Program-made: the position numbers and the translations under genes
Notes under the pieces: model-generated
Database searches by the model: none
Told to the model about the DNA's origin: nothing
The model's input: only the letters and a program-made list of their open reading frames with translations
Source: Phoronis australis
Lineage: Eukaryota; Phoronida; Phoronidae
Assembly (NCBI GenBank): GCA_002633005.1
Contig: NMRA01001160.1
Span: 6,115-36,262 of the forward strand
Direction of reading: 5' to 3'
DNA length: 30,148 bases
Shown here: in pieces, positions 19,976 through 30,148 of the stretch
Numbering within the stretch: the first letter of the stretch is position 1
How the letters are laid out: every line of letters begins with the position of its first letter

Positions 19976-21405
19976 TAGACCTAATTCACGCGGCGGACAT
20001 TAAAATCCAAAGGGAGGCTCACTGCGATAAACAAAGTGGAAGATGACATTGCGTGAGTTACATTGCCGGTCTTTAGAGTCTAAGCTGGATATTAAATCTT
20101 TAGAATGTGTCGATCATTAACCAGAGATGTCGAAAACTACATTAGAGAATAAGTCATTGCACCAAAGAGTTGTGTGACCAAAGTTTTTTTTTTGGAAAAC
20201 AAGGTTCGAAACATGAAAAGTAAATGTGATCAAATTGCGGCAATCACAGTGTTACGGATTAGGTATCATGCTGAATGCAGGGTTGTTACGTTTCTTCTTA
20301 TAAATTGTTGATAAAAATGCTTTCTACGCGAACCAGGTCATCTGCTCGTATTGTTGACGAGTTGAAGATATATTCGACAGTGGTGGCTCATCGCATTTTG
20401 CTGCCGTGTGCAATTAGTGTCATCTGGTTTAATTTGTTGATAAAGAATATTAACATCGAGCATATTGCTTGGGTCCTGGTGAGGTAGGGACTAACAGTTG
20501 ATTTGTCATTGATCTGAAAGAATAATTGATGTTATTAAATATATTTTCAATAAAATAAAAAACCAGGCTCGTAATTGAAAATAAAAATTATTTGACCATC
20601 AATTATTCTTACGTCTATTTCATTTGTTAGGTTTCAATTATCTTGTGGACCAAGTTGATTTTTAAAATTAAAAAACCTTATTTGTTTGTCCAGTGCATAA
20701 CCTCGTTTTAGAGCTCAGTTTCAGTTAACTGGACAGAGCAAGCATAGTTATCATGTTTCTTCATGGGCCTCACTCATCCGAGGGGAAAGGTGTCTGTGCC
20801 TTCTGAGAGGGGAATTTTTTCACCGAGCGAGGGGAAAAATCTAGGTCTTATAGGCTCTGTAGCATTTTGTGTTCTTCCAAATTGTCAGCTGTTTGTCAGC
20901 TGTGTGATTACAGGTGATTTGAACTTCGGAGAGAAATTTTCAATCACTAGGGGAATTTTTAGGCCTCCTGGGGGAATTTCCAAATTGCGCGTGATTTTTC
21001 AATATTTTTGAGAGGGGAATAGGGCCGATATTCGGCCCCAAAATCGAGGGATTGATGGCCCTTTTTGGAAAGAAAAATGCATCATGTTTCAACATATAGT
21101 CATGAAAACACAGCCTGGCTGCGACCTAAGATTCTCCGGTCGTTGCTATGAAGCTCGGCAACCAAGATGCGACAATTAAAATATGATCTAACTTTTCGAA
21201 AACATTTATCAATTTTACACGGATATATTTTCCTTTGTCGCGGTGTATGGTAACGACCCAACGCTTCCGAATCTCAATCTCCTTAGACAGTTGAGAATGC
21301 GTATTTTTTCAGAAATGCGGAATACAACTATGCCGATAAGGCAACAGAGCTATCGTAGCGAGCCTGGTTTTAGAACGCGCCTCCTGTTGGCGTGAATTAG
21401 GTCTA
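19976..21405. mobile_element. 1.43-kb TA-flanked inverted-repeat element
   Basis: TAGACCTAATTCACGC at the left end is repeated inverted at the right end, with TA on both outer sides (19974-19975, 21406-21407). The outward match including TA is 18 perfect bases. This fits a non-autonomous Tc1/mariner-like element with TA target duplication, though other TA-inserting families are possible. The interior has no recognisable transposase. It has a GGGGAATTT-rich part (20770-21010) and a short perfect hairpin, GGGCCGA-TAT-TCGGCCC (21022-21038). Confidence 0.6.
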
Positions 21406-21415
21406 TAGCTCCGTG

Positions 21416-21690
21416 AGTGTTTGTATACTTTTAGAAGCATACGAAGTCTGCAAAAAACATTGCTCACAACAGCTAAGCAACAAATTTCACTTACGTGACG
21501 ATAAGCTTGATATCAACTGCGAGACAATGAACAACATGTGGTGCGATCGTACCAACCGAATATGATCATCCTTCATGAAGGTGGAAATGATTTAAATGCT
21601 CATCCTGCAGAGAGTATTTCACGACATTTTAGCATTGCTGAGGCTCTTCCACCAACAGGATTATTAAATGAATATCTTTCTGCGAATTAA
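21416..21690 (+). pseudogene. Second SGNH-hydrolase-like fragment, frameshifted
   Basis: One frame gives LLEAYEVCKKHCSQQLSNKF followed by HLRDDKLDINCE and stops near 21590. A second frame from 21556 gives PNMIILHEGGNDLNAHPAES then ISRHFSIAEALPPTGLLNEY, ending TAA 21688-21690. GGNDL is SGNH block III and HLRDDK is a common element between blocks I and II in invertebrate members. Block I with the nucleophile is missing or beyond recognition. It starts 11 bases after the right end of the preceding inverted-repeat element, so that insertion may have cut it. Confidence 0.45.
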
Positions 21691-24269
21691 AGAAGCTATG
21701 TTACGTTAAAAACCCTGAATATTTAAATTTGAATCAAGCCCCACCTAGTGACTTCCTAGAGAACTGCGTGTACAAATAAAATCAGGAAAAGAAGCAATTT
21801 GTAAACAAATTGTGGTTTTAAAGAAACACAAAACTGATACACTTAAAACCAAGTGCAAAAAACCCTAGTGATTCCAAATATTACACAATCGTTATTTGGT
21901 AGTCAAATCAACCAATAATGAAAAAGTATGCCTCGTTTCATTTGGGTAACAATGACGTTTTACCATACTGATTTACATAAAAATAGTCTTGCGAAATGAG
22001 ACTTTTGCGATCTTGACATGGTAACTAGTTCTCGGATAGTTTCTGGCAAACTGAAAGACCTGGGGGTTTTGTAAATGAGTACTTCATTTGCATATTCACA
22101 ATTTAATGCGACATAGCATCTTTAAAATGTGCTTATTCAATGCTAACTTTTGTGTAATCAATGCTAAGAGTTAATTATCCAAGGCATTGAGATTGTTCTT
22201 AAAAGAAAACCTTTCTGCACAGAATTCAATGTATACTATTGCTTATTCGACACATACTTTCAAATAGTTCATGCAGCCCAATCATCTCCATGCTCTCAAA
22301 TCTCAAGATGGCGGGAGACTTTTTATATGCGTGCAAGGCCTGTTTCGAAGATTGTTCAATTAAACATGTAAATGGTGGTGCCATTAACTTTGTACTAACT
22401 CTAAACTTGTGTTTGATTGGACACAACGAACAAATAATTCAGCACGTCAAATAAACAGTATTACGCATTTATTAAGCAAGAGTGCGCTTTGAATAAGCAC
22501 AACAAGGTACCCATTTAAGAACCCTTTGGCACTTCATACTATATTCCAAAAGAACAAGGTGGATGACCTTAATCACCGAGTCTAGGCTACTGTACAACCA
22601 TACGTCCATGTTTTGGGAGCTTTTAAACATTCAAGTACTATTCCCAAGTTTTCCATAGAAGATTGATTTTTGTTTTCAATTTTCAAGAAGTACAAGCTCT
22701 TTTAAAAAAAGTTAAGCGTTACCAACAGGCACATCAAAATTGACAAGAATTAAGGAGCTGCTGTCTTAGTTAAAATACAAACATCTGTGTGCATCAAAGG
22801 ACATCCATGCAGTCCTGCAAAATTCTAAAAATTACTAAAAGATTATACTTTTTGACAGGTGTTGTCAATAAAGTCAGTTTTCAAATCCAAATTCCAGGAT
22901 GATGAAGATATTGGTTTGTGGAAATCGTCATCCCGATTAGCAGCCATACTCACACATTCACAGCTAATGGGAGCTGAACCCGTGATAATGTTTTTATTAC
23001 GAGTCGAAGTTCCAGCACCAAGCCATCAACATAACACTGGCACTTAATTTGAAAATGTGAGCTAAATCCACCAATTATGAGTACCCATAAGTACAAACTC
23101 ACAATACTGTCACAAACACTCATTGACACAATTTGCATGCAAGTGTGTGCTGTACACCCATCAAGTCCCTTACCACAATCTTTTTCACCCTCTTCTAACT
23201 GGCCTGAAGCACTGTTCATACACTCGTCTGACAACATCATAGATCTTGAGTTTCAAACCTGCACCCAGTAATTGGACATGTTGCCATCATCTTGACACAC
23301 TATAAACAACTGAAAAGGTATAATATGTTGTATTATGGTGGTGCTTATTAGTACCTAACTAATTGTCATTAGAGGGCGCCAGTTCAAGCAAACACTATGG
23401 CATAAAAAGAATAAACAGGGGTTTGAGGTGGTGCAAAGTATATCAAATCTGTTTAAAATGGGATGATGTCTAGTTGATACACCAAGGATCATGGGAATTC
23501 ATCAAGGAACTCACAACACACCGGAAAATGTGAAAAACTTAACAATTATTCAGAACAGGGCACAGCCATAGTCAGATTGGTCAGAAACTCTTTGAAATCG
23601 TTCGGCAGCATCAGAGGAACATCCGGCACATCCCATTAAGATTGCGCATCGAGTTTAGCAGATATCACAGAGAACGGCAGACACATATAAATAATGTGTG
23701 AACATTTCACCTGCAATCCATTGGGAAAAGGACATGTCGTGCTCTGAGTGCAGCGCGGGGGGAGGGGGCGACACGCAATATAATGTGGGCACCAGGGTCG
23801 ATGAAAATATGCCCTTTTTCACGATTTTGGTCTAAGAACGATACGCATTTTCTAACCACGTGTCTCTAGAACGCAATTTCAATCCATTAAGGCAACTGTT
23901 CCTCGCACTGTCTGTCGAATCAAGCTTTTAGCGCCTTAAAATCTGTTCACCCTGATTTCAAAACTTGTTTCTTTGTTGGATAGCTCTTTACTTACTGACT
24001 CCAAAAAGTAAGTCGTAACGTCCGGTGAGCAATAACAACGTCACAATGGTGGATCAAAGTTGGAAAATTGGGAAAGTCTGTGACTTTGACCTAGAACATT
24101 GACCCCGAACGAGATAGGGGCCAAGAAATAAGATGCGTTTGAAAACTTGCACTTTACCATGCTTCGAAAATATCTCGCTTTCGTAGTCTTCTGGTCAGTG
24201 GTCCTGAGGATATGACTTCCCAAACTATAGCTAATTTTGACACAACTTTTCTGATTTAGTGAAGGGGTT
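21691..24269. other. Long stretch without recognisable gene
   Basis: Open frames near 22859-23047 (+) and 22950-23271 (-) overlap and show possible splice signals, such as TTTTTGACAG before 22859 and TATT|GTGAGT on -. Neither encodes a recognisable domain, so I do not call exons. GTCATTAGAGGGCGCCA (23365-23381) is a single CTCF-like motif. 23750-24260 is gene-free sequence leading into a minisatellite. Confidence 0.4.
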
Positions 24270-24697
24270 GCGTGGTCGGACTGACATTTTTCGTCCATAC
24301 GACCACGCGTTTTAGTGTCCTAGAGAAGGCGTGGCACCGACGGATAATTTTTGGCCATACGACCGCACGCTTCAAACAACTCGAGAGAGCGTGGTCAGGG
24401 CTGTTAATTTTTGTCCGTACCGACCCAACGTGATTTTGCTAGGGTCTCACAACGCTTTTGGTTGAGCTGACATTTTTCTTCCATACGACCACGTGCTTTA
24501 AATGAGCGCTTGTGGTCTGGAGAAATTTTTCGTTCATACGACCACCCCTTCCGTCAGCAGTGTGGTCGGCAGACACATTCCATACACGACGACCACATTC
24601 AACTGCGTGGTCCATGCCGATAAAATTGATCCATACGACCACACGTTTTAATTTAATGAGTTATTTTAAGCTTTAGTAGCGTGTGGTTGGTAGGGAT
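24270..24697. repeat. Degenerate ~60-bp minisatellite with hairpin units
   Basis: Seven diverged units and a partial eighth share GCGTGGTCGG...AATTTTTCGTCCATACGACCACGCG followed by a variable 15-20-base spacer. Within a unit GTGGTCG and CGACCAC are inverted, so each can fold into a hairpin; the repeated CATACGACCAC is the best-kept part. Unit length varies from about 45 to 70. The - strand open frame here (24439-24642) is a by-product of the repeat. Confidence 0.75.
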
Positions 24698-25075
24698 CAC
24701 TTAATCATCATCTTCTGCAAATTTGATAATACTGCAGCCTACACGGTGGTTTTAGTATGTGTCTCCATATTTCACTATTTTTGCCCCAAAATGGGCAGGG
24801 AAGTTAACCCCGCTGCCGCACCCTGATTCGCCAATCTTATGAATGCAGCGCACGTAAATTTCATAACGTTTCGTTACCTCTTTGGCTTTTTTACACATCC
24901 ATCCCAACCAACATAATGTGCATGTATGTTGCTCTCATATGTATATGACTTAACGGCACAAATTCGTACTTGTACAGTACTAGTAGAAGCATTTCGAAGC
25001 TAGGTGTTCTTGTCATAGCCACAGGCGTCCTCAGCTTCTGATCGTTTCCAATACACTATATAAAACTACAAGGTA
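24698..25075. other. Stretch without recognisable gene
   Basis: Nothing coding or repetitive is recognised between the minisatellite and the following MITE. Confidence 0.5.
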
Positions 25076-25447
25076 TGACACTCACTACCAGAAATTCCGA
25101 TGAGTTACGGATATACGGCTATTGCCGATTCATCACGGAAGGATTCGAATGGTCTGGCTTTGGGTTGAGTTATTGATATCGTGACACTCCGTGACAAATT
25201 GGCAATTGCTTCCTTGACCTCATATCGTCCAAAGAGGCTCGATGCGTGGGCATTTTGGGAACATTTTTGTGCTTTGACCGCGACTTTGTTGCGATCTCAC
25301 TGGAGCAGGACACCGTGGATGGCATTGGGAGAAAGAACTACTGCTAATGGTTTGTTGAAACCTTGTTTTGTTTAAATTTATTGAGTTTTGTGTTTGATAT
25401 GGACTGATGAAGTGAAGCACCCGTGGAATTTCTGGTCAGGAGTGTCA
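25076..25447. mobile_element. 372-bp TA-flanked MITE
   Basis: The 23-base ends are inverted repeats matching at 20 of 23 positions. Both begin TGACACTC, differ in the next three bases, and then share ACCAGAAATTCC. TA flanks both sides (25074-25075, 25448-25449). Size, ends and duplication fit a non-autonomous Tc1/mariner-type MITE. An internal open frame (25181-25375, LAIASLTSYRPKRLDAWAFW) has no recognised family. Confidence 0.72.
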
Positions 25448-26483
25448 TAATTTGTAGTATTGTATGCAGTGTATTGGGACAATCAGAAGCCGAGGATGCC
25501 TGTGGTCATAGCACCTGAATTTCAATGGGGTTCCGTGAGATTTCTGCTCTGTAACGTATGCGAAATTTGGCGTTGAATTGTTAGAATGTAAAAGCTTGAA
25601 TCGAAACAATTTTAGCATAGGAGTAAAGACCGAACAATTACGAATCGATTGAGGTATATATATCATCCGTGTGTGATCATTTGTATGGGAGATATGAAGG
25701 ATTAAATTTATACTTTACCCCGTTTTCTTACCTTCCCTAAGAACAGACAGCGTGTCAGCAACATTCATCTCAGGAACATTGAGACGAAGGGTGTTCTTGC
25801 CAACAAACCACTTTAACTGACAACACTGGCTATCTTATCCTTAAACTCAGTCTTCCCTCAGCACAAGATTCGTGTACATATTTCTCGTCAGAAACGAACC
25901 GCCTTCAGAAAGGAACTCGTCCATTCCATGTGTTCAAGGCCGTGTAGGCTCATTTGCATAGCCTAACTAACGAGATAAATCACAAAAATAGAAAACAACT
26001 ATACAGATCGAAGTTAAAACCAGCAGGAACCAAGCCATCCAAGGGGCCTGCCCAACTGATAAACAAATTGAAAACACGAAGAAACGAAATTCAAGTAAAA
26101 ATGTAAGTTATTCCTGATCAAACCTCACACAATTCTGGATAAACAGCCCAACTCAAGAATTATGCACAAGAACTCCTGCACACTTGCACACACTATTTGG
26201 GTCCGAGCAAATAAACAAGATGAGAGAAAACAGAATCTAACATTATTTCTCTGAAATCACGTACAGTAAACCGGTTCGGCGTTTGTGTTTGCGAACAGTC
26301 GTTTACAATGAGCAACTGGAGATCAGCACAATTACGTGACTATTTCAGAAATAATTACAGTACACATAACTAAAACAAACGTTCGACTGACATTTATTTT
26401 GTACATGAAGCAAACTAATCCCTACAGTAACAGAAATTCGGCGAAAATTCAGTCTACTTACCCGTAGTACGCTTCTGATCCAC
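25448..26483. other. Stretch without recognisable gene
   Basis: No domain, repeat or element end is recognised on either strand. Open frames are short. Confidence 0.45.
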
Positions 26484-26569
26484 AAACGGGCGGCCCGTTT
26501 GCGGATGACGTCACGATCACACATTTTGCTTACGTCATCCCTAAAACGCTCAGATCAACATAACGCGCA
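26484..26569. repeat. Palindrome plus CRE-containing inverted repeat, copy 1
   Basis: AAACGGG-CGG-CCCGTTT (26484-26500) is a perfect palindrome. It is followed by GGATGACGTCA and, 17 bases on, TACGTCATCC, an inverted pair containing a full CRE-type site TGACGTCA. Bases 26495-26569 recur at 27185-27259 with two differences. The block ends CATAACGCGCA, a string also found in the 93-bp satellite. It may be the end of a mobile element. Confidence 0.6.
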
Positions 26570-27184
26570 GAACACCAGCAATACGATCATCATACAGCTT
26601 CAGACCAGCTTTCAAATCATCATCACGTTTATCAGTGCCCATTGATTGTTGTGACGAACCATTCTGTCACAGCGAATTCTGAAGACCAATACCATGAGAA
26701 AAGCTCGCCTAGTCTCCAGCTACATGAGTAAAGCCCTCATCCTCAGGTTTTGTTTATAACCCCCTGTTGTCACTAGTAGTAGAAATAGTAAACATTGGAA
26801 CTTGACACCTAGCCACAAGCCGTTAGCTGCCAGGCCTATAATTCTGTGCAATAGATAAATTATTTTTATGAACTATTTGAAGACTCTTCGTTAGAAAGAA
26901 CAAGAACAGCACAAAAAAACAGGGTATTACATAACATCGAATTTTTTTTCTACACCCAAAACTTATGATTTTACAAAATGACCAGTTGATATGAAGGCGG
27001 TGTGTGAATACAAAAGTTGTAGTAATTGTCAGTAAATACCCTAGTGTTTTATTTCAAACATTTTAAAATTACTTTAGTTCGTACACTATTTAGAACTTGA
27101 TTTTAATTTCGTAACAGTGGATATAATATTTTGACAGGTATATAATATACTACGAACTATTTTACTTGAGTAATGATACTGTAN
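26570..27184. other. Stretch without recognisable gene
   Basis: AT-rich sequence without coding signals, ending at the N at 27184. Confidence 0.45.
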
Positions 27185-27259
27185 CCGTTTGCGGATGACG
27201 TCACGATCACACATTTTGCTTACGTCATCCCTAAAACGCGCAGATCTACATAACGCGCA
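27185..27259. repeat. CRE-containing inverted repeat, copy 2
   Basis: Matches 26495-26569 with two substitutions and begins immediately after an N. The sequence before the N does not match the palindrome of copy 1, so the left part may be lost at a contig join. Confidence 0.75.
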
Positions 27260-27283
27260 CTAGTCAGTAGAGAAATACATTTT

Positions 27284-27391
27284 TTCTCTTTGCACAAGAA
27301 AAACAAAATAAACAATACGACAATAGCAGGCAGCTATGGCAGACAATTCTCTTTGCACAAGAAAGCCAAATAAACCAATAGCAGTAGGAGG
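27284..27391. repeat. Short imperfect direct repeat
   Basis: TTCTCTTTGCACAAGAAA occurs at 27284 and 27347, followed in both by ACAAAATAAAC or GCCAAATAAAC, and later CAATAGCAG. This is a local duplication of roughly 45 bases with a period of about 63. Confidence 0.6.
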
Positions 27392-27987
27392 ACAGTCACG
27401 TGACATTATAATATCATGGTAAAAATTAAGTTCTATGCTGACAACATGCAGTTAACAATAATATAGTAAGTGGAACAAACCTAGTGAGCTCCCAGTGTAC
27501 AAGCAAAGCCAGGTTAGTTAATTAATTTATCTTACGTGAAAATGTCTAACTAAACAGAAAAGCTAGAAGACCAGCTTTAATATTTAAACAAATATTTTGT
27601 TGAAAATGTACATTTCTGTACATTACATTCCAAAAAAAGGATTATCATGTGATTCACTCAATAGCAGATTAGACTAATTGTCCAAAACTAAATTCTTCAC
27701 ATTCTTCTTTTATTTATATTTGAATAAATGCACAAGCCTGCTCACTAAGTTAAGTTTCTCAACATCGAAATTTTCAGTATCTCTGTAATTATGTATTTTG
27801 CGTAATGCCTAAAAATTCACCTTTTTCGGAAAAAAGAATATTAGCCAAAATATATCACATCGGTTTTAAATATAATTTGTGAATATCCATTTTATCTCTT
27901 GATGGCTATGGTACAAAACACTACATTACATGCCTAGTCCTCTAAACAGAGTCCCAAATTCATAAAATATAGCATTTAAACTACAGT
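27392..27987. other. Stretch without recognisable gene
   Basis: AT-rich DNA with no recognisable coding or repeat content before the foldback element. Confidence 0.45.
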
Positions 27988-28190
27988 ATATAAATCGCAG
28001 ACGTTTTCAAGCCTGCTCTGCATGCCACCTGTTGACCATATCACGAGACCCAATGAACAGGAAAGTCTGAAAAGATTTCTGCCCGTGATCTCAGGGGTAG
28101 AAATCTTTACAGTCTTAAGTTCATTAAGTAACGTGATGTGACGAACAGGTGGTGCACAGACCAGACTTAAAAATGTTTGCGATGTATATT
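27988..28190. mobile_element. ~200-bp foldback (imperfect palindrome)
   Basis: The left arm from TCGCAGACGTTTTCAAGCC (27995) through CCACCTGTT, ATCACG, AATGAAC and AAAGATTTCTGCCC is mirrored by the right arm ending AAAAATGTTTGCGA (28182). The arms are about 90 bases, align over their whole length at roughly three quarters identity, and leave a central loop of about ten bases (GTGATCTCAG). The mirror extends weakly outward (TATAAATCGC / GCGATGTATA). This is the shape of a foldback MITE, or of a long hairpin RNA precursor. Part of the right arm recurs at 28499-28545. Confidence 0.7.
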
Positions 28191-28498
28191 TTCCATGCCA
28201 GTTCAAGATATACATATTCACAATATTTGCAATAGCGTATTGACCTTACAAAACTGGACTCTTACAAAAACAAAGGTTGTATTTTGTAAGTCAGAAGGAT
28301 GAAAAATATTGCATCCTCAGATCCAATTACACATTGCAGCGATCGACACAGGAAAAAATCTCGAAAATACGAATGACCGCATATTTGCATATTCACGGAG
28401 TTGGTCTTGTAAAAAGTGTCGACGAAAAAATGCCAGACATATGCTCGATGCGCATACATGTGATGTCAACTTTCCACTCATATTTTACTTTTTCCACT

Positions 28499-28545
28499 GG
28501 TGCTGCGCAGACCAGACTTAAAAATGTTTGCAATGAGTATTTTCC
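28499..28545 (+). repeat. Third copy of the foldback arm end
   Basis: CAGACCAGACTTAAAAATGT followed by TTGCAATGAGTATTTTCC closely matches 28155-28194, in the same orientation as the foldback's right arm. No mirrored partner was found near it, so it is a solo arm or a truncated second element. Confidence 0.7.
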
Positions 28546-29200
28546 AATTTTACATTTCAAATGTCACTGCTCAGCAATTTGAAACGCATGGAATTCATAA
28601 ATCACAGGTATATTATAGCAAAACAATATGGGTAAATTTTCTATTTTTGTCAACAGAATGTAAGTGTTTGAGGTCAAGGAAGGATCTCCGTAAAGCTCAA
28701 ATTTTGCAAACCTCAGAATATCACATTTGAGAAATGGCCGATTGGATTTATAGGAAACTTTCAGATACTATGCTTTAATGCACTATTTTCCAAAAAGCCG
28801 TTGGGAATTATTTTCAAAATTTTTTAACTTTTGAATGAGTGGCTATCAAAAATGGGATTTTTATGAAGTGTATGAAAATATCAAAAGTTGCATAAAACAA
28901 AAATGAAATTATTAGGAAACAGTAACAGAGCTTATGAGAATTCACCTGTTTTATATCGAACAAAATTTTGTCCAGTTATCGATACTGCCATTTGTTACGG
29001 GTGCATCTTCCTTTGTTTAATGTTAACTAAAAACACATGATCACGTGACCCATGTAATAGCAGACTGGCATCAAGACAGAAATCAAATGCTATAGGCTTT
29101 CTATACATTGAGAAGAAAATATACACTACAATTACCAAGTTGCAATTTTTAATTTTCTAGATATTTGCCTAAATACACAGACCTTCATAAACTCAACTAG
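28546..29200. other. Stretch without recognisable gene
   Basis: No coding segment is recognised. It may be the upstream intron of the coiled-coil gene that follows, because that gene's first visible exon opens with a splice acceptor. Confidence 0.4.
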
Positions 29201-29203
29201 CAG

Positions 29204-29761
29204 TTGGCCAAGATTCAGTCAGAGATGAGACCATTGAGACTACAGATGAGGGGACTGGGCAGCAACAATCAACAGATTGAGTCAGAGATGAGACAAATGA
29301 GAATGCAGATTCAGAGACTGAGTCGCAACATTCAACAGATTCACTCAGAGATGAAGCAAATCAGCATGCTGATTACGAGGCTGAGCTGCAACATTCAACA
29401 GATTCAGTCAGAGATGGGAGAAATGAGACTGCAGATGGAAAGGCTGAGCTGCAACACTCAACCACGCCAAGATGAGATGGACAGAGATTTACATGGGGAA
29501 AATAATGTGTCTTGTTACAGCGAGGCACGCTATACAGGTAAATAACGAAGAGATTTTAAGCTCAACATAAAAGTACTTATCAGTTGCATTATCAAGCATG
29601 TTTTCCAAAAGCATCAGTAATAAATCATCTTGCTACATTTAGAATATAAATAAAGGAGTGAACACTGCCTATAATTTAACTTTTGCATTGCAGGGGCTAT
29701 TCTAGGGTACAGTGAAGAAAGCCGACTTTTGGCCGAAGAAACAGGGTCGGATCATCAGTAG
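29204..29761 (+). CDS. Coiled-coil protein, C-terminal exons (partial)
   Basis: Exon 29204-29537 starts after an acceptor (CTAGCAG) and is closed upstream by an in-frame TAG. It encodes four tandem 21-residue repeats of the form QI-x-SEM-x-QMR-x-QI-x-RLS-x-NIQ, that is three heptads each with Ile, Met and Leu at core positions. This should form an oligomerising alpha-helical coiled coil. After DEMDRDLHGENNVSCYSEAR the donor is ACAG|GTAAAT in phase 1. Intron 29538-29693 ends TTTTGCATTGCAG, and exon 29694-29761 continues in frame as GAILGYSEESRLLAEETGSD, HQ, stop. Frame, phase and splice sites agree, which supports a real gene 3' end. Upstream exons with the start codon were not found. No poly(A) signal is evident just after the stop. 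The family is not recognised. Confidence 0.6.
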
Positions 29762-30148
29762 CAGACAATTTTTATCAAAGGTAGATTATTACTGAAAATA
29801 CCGTAATGGAAAATTTACCAAAAGCTGTTTTATGACATCAGCATAGAACACACCATGGTAGTAACACACTAAACAATTTTTAATCTTTCTTTCTACGGAG
29901 AAATCTGAAAAAATGAAATTCCACTTCTCGGCCATATTGGGTGAGAAATAAGTGAAGAATTACCCCAACACAAAATAGCTCCGTCTACTCAACATGAAGC
30001 AAGGCTGAGTACGTGAACAATTATGGATGAGAAGGTCAACAGGAGGAGCCAATGAAATGTAGTGTAATCTTGACTAAACGAAAACTCTGGTGACCAACTA
30101 CCGTTACTGCTTTATGAATGTAATGGAAAATTTCTGTAAAATGTTTTT
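29762..30148. other. Downstream of coiled-coil gene
   Basis: Probable 3' untranslated and intergenic sequence. No AATAAA was seen before the window ends and no further coding content is recognised. Confidence 0.4.

Noticed and set aside
22859-23271. Overlapping open frames on both strands with splice-like ends
   Set aside because: The two strands compete, neither shows a known domain, and the splice signals are of ordinary background quality.

Overview
The window reads as nuclear DNA of an animal, probably a marine invertebrate. It is AT-rich, its coding parts are split by GT-AG introns, and it carries transposon and satellite families typical of metazoans. I see no rRNA and no bacterial gene organisation. 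I cannot name the species. Most of the window is non-coding or derived from mobile elements, and few open frames look like host genes.

The centrepiece is an almost complete DNA transposon of about 8.9 kb (10660-19568) of the ISL2EU type, in the PIF/Harbinger-ISL2EU-Spy assemblage. It has 14-bp perfect terminal inverted repeats (AGCGGAGTTGCAAC) flanked by AT on both sides, consistent with insertion into CAATTG. It carries two convergent, intron-split genes. On the + strand a three-exon transposase (10741-13278) has a THAP zinc finger, a coiled coil, a helix-turn-helix and a DDE catalytic domain. On the - strand a protein of at least six exons (14507-18254) has a SAP domain, a SWIM zinc finger and a YqaJ-type exonuclease. 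Joining the exons recovers both proteins almost completely, but each has single-base frame breaks, mostly in homopolymer runs, and the nuclease has one in-frame stop. The element hosts later insertions: a hAT-like MITE in the second transposase intron, a tRNA-like Pol III unit in a nuclease intron, and a degraded GIY-YIG fragment resembling Penelope-type retroelements near the right end.

Layout, left to right. 1-2.1 kb holds two copies of a 369-bp repeat with three consecutive stem-loops, then a weak candidate first exon. 2.1-6.7 kb is AT-rich and without a recognisable gene, with a 165-bp duplication around an N. 6.74-7.07 kb is a broken SGNH-hydrolase fragment abutting a 13-unit, 93-bp satellite (7036-8250) whose units are each centred on a palindrome. 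9.4-10.45 kb is a diverged tandem array with CTCF-like motifs. Then come the ISL2EU element, a 1.43-kb TA-flanked inverted-repeat element (19976-21405), a second SGNH fragment, a hairpin-bearing minisatellite (24270-24697), a 372-bp TA-flanked MITE (25076-25447), a duplicated CRE-containing inverted repeat (26.5 and 27.2 kb), a ~200-bp foldback (27988-28190), and the 3' end of a coiled-coil gene (29204-29761), the best host-gene candidate.

The window is best read as a transposon-rich intergenic or intronic region. The ISL2EU element is the only multi-gene system: its transposase is expected to cut and paste, and the YqaJ partner presumably processes DNA ends. Single Ns at 924, 3372 and 27184 lie at repeat edges, so local assembly should be treated with care.
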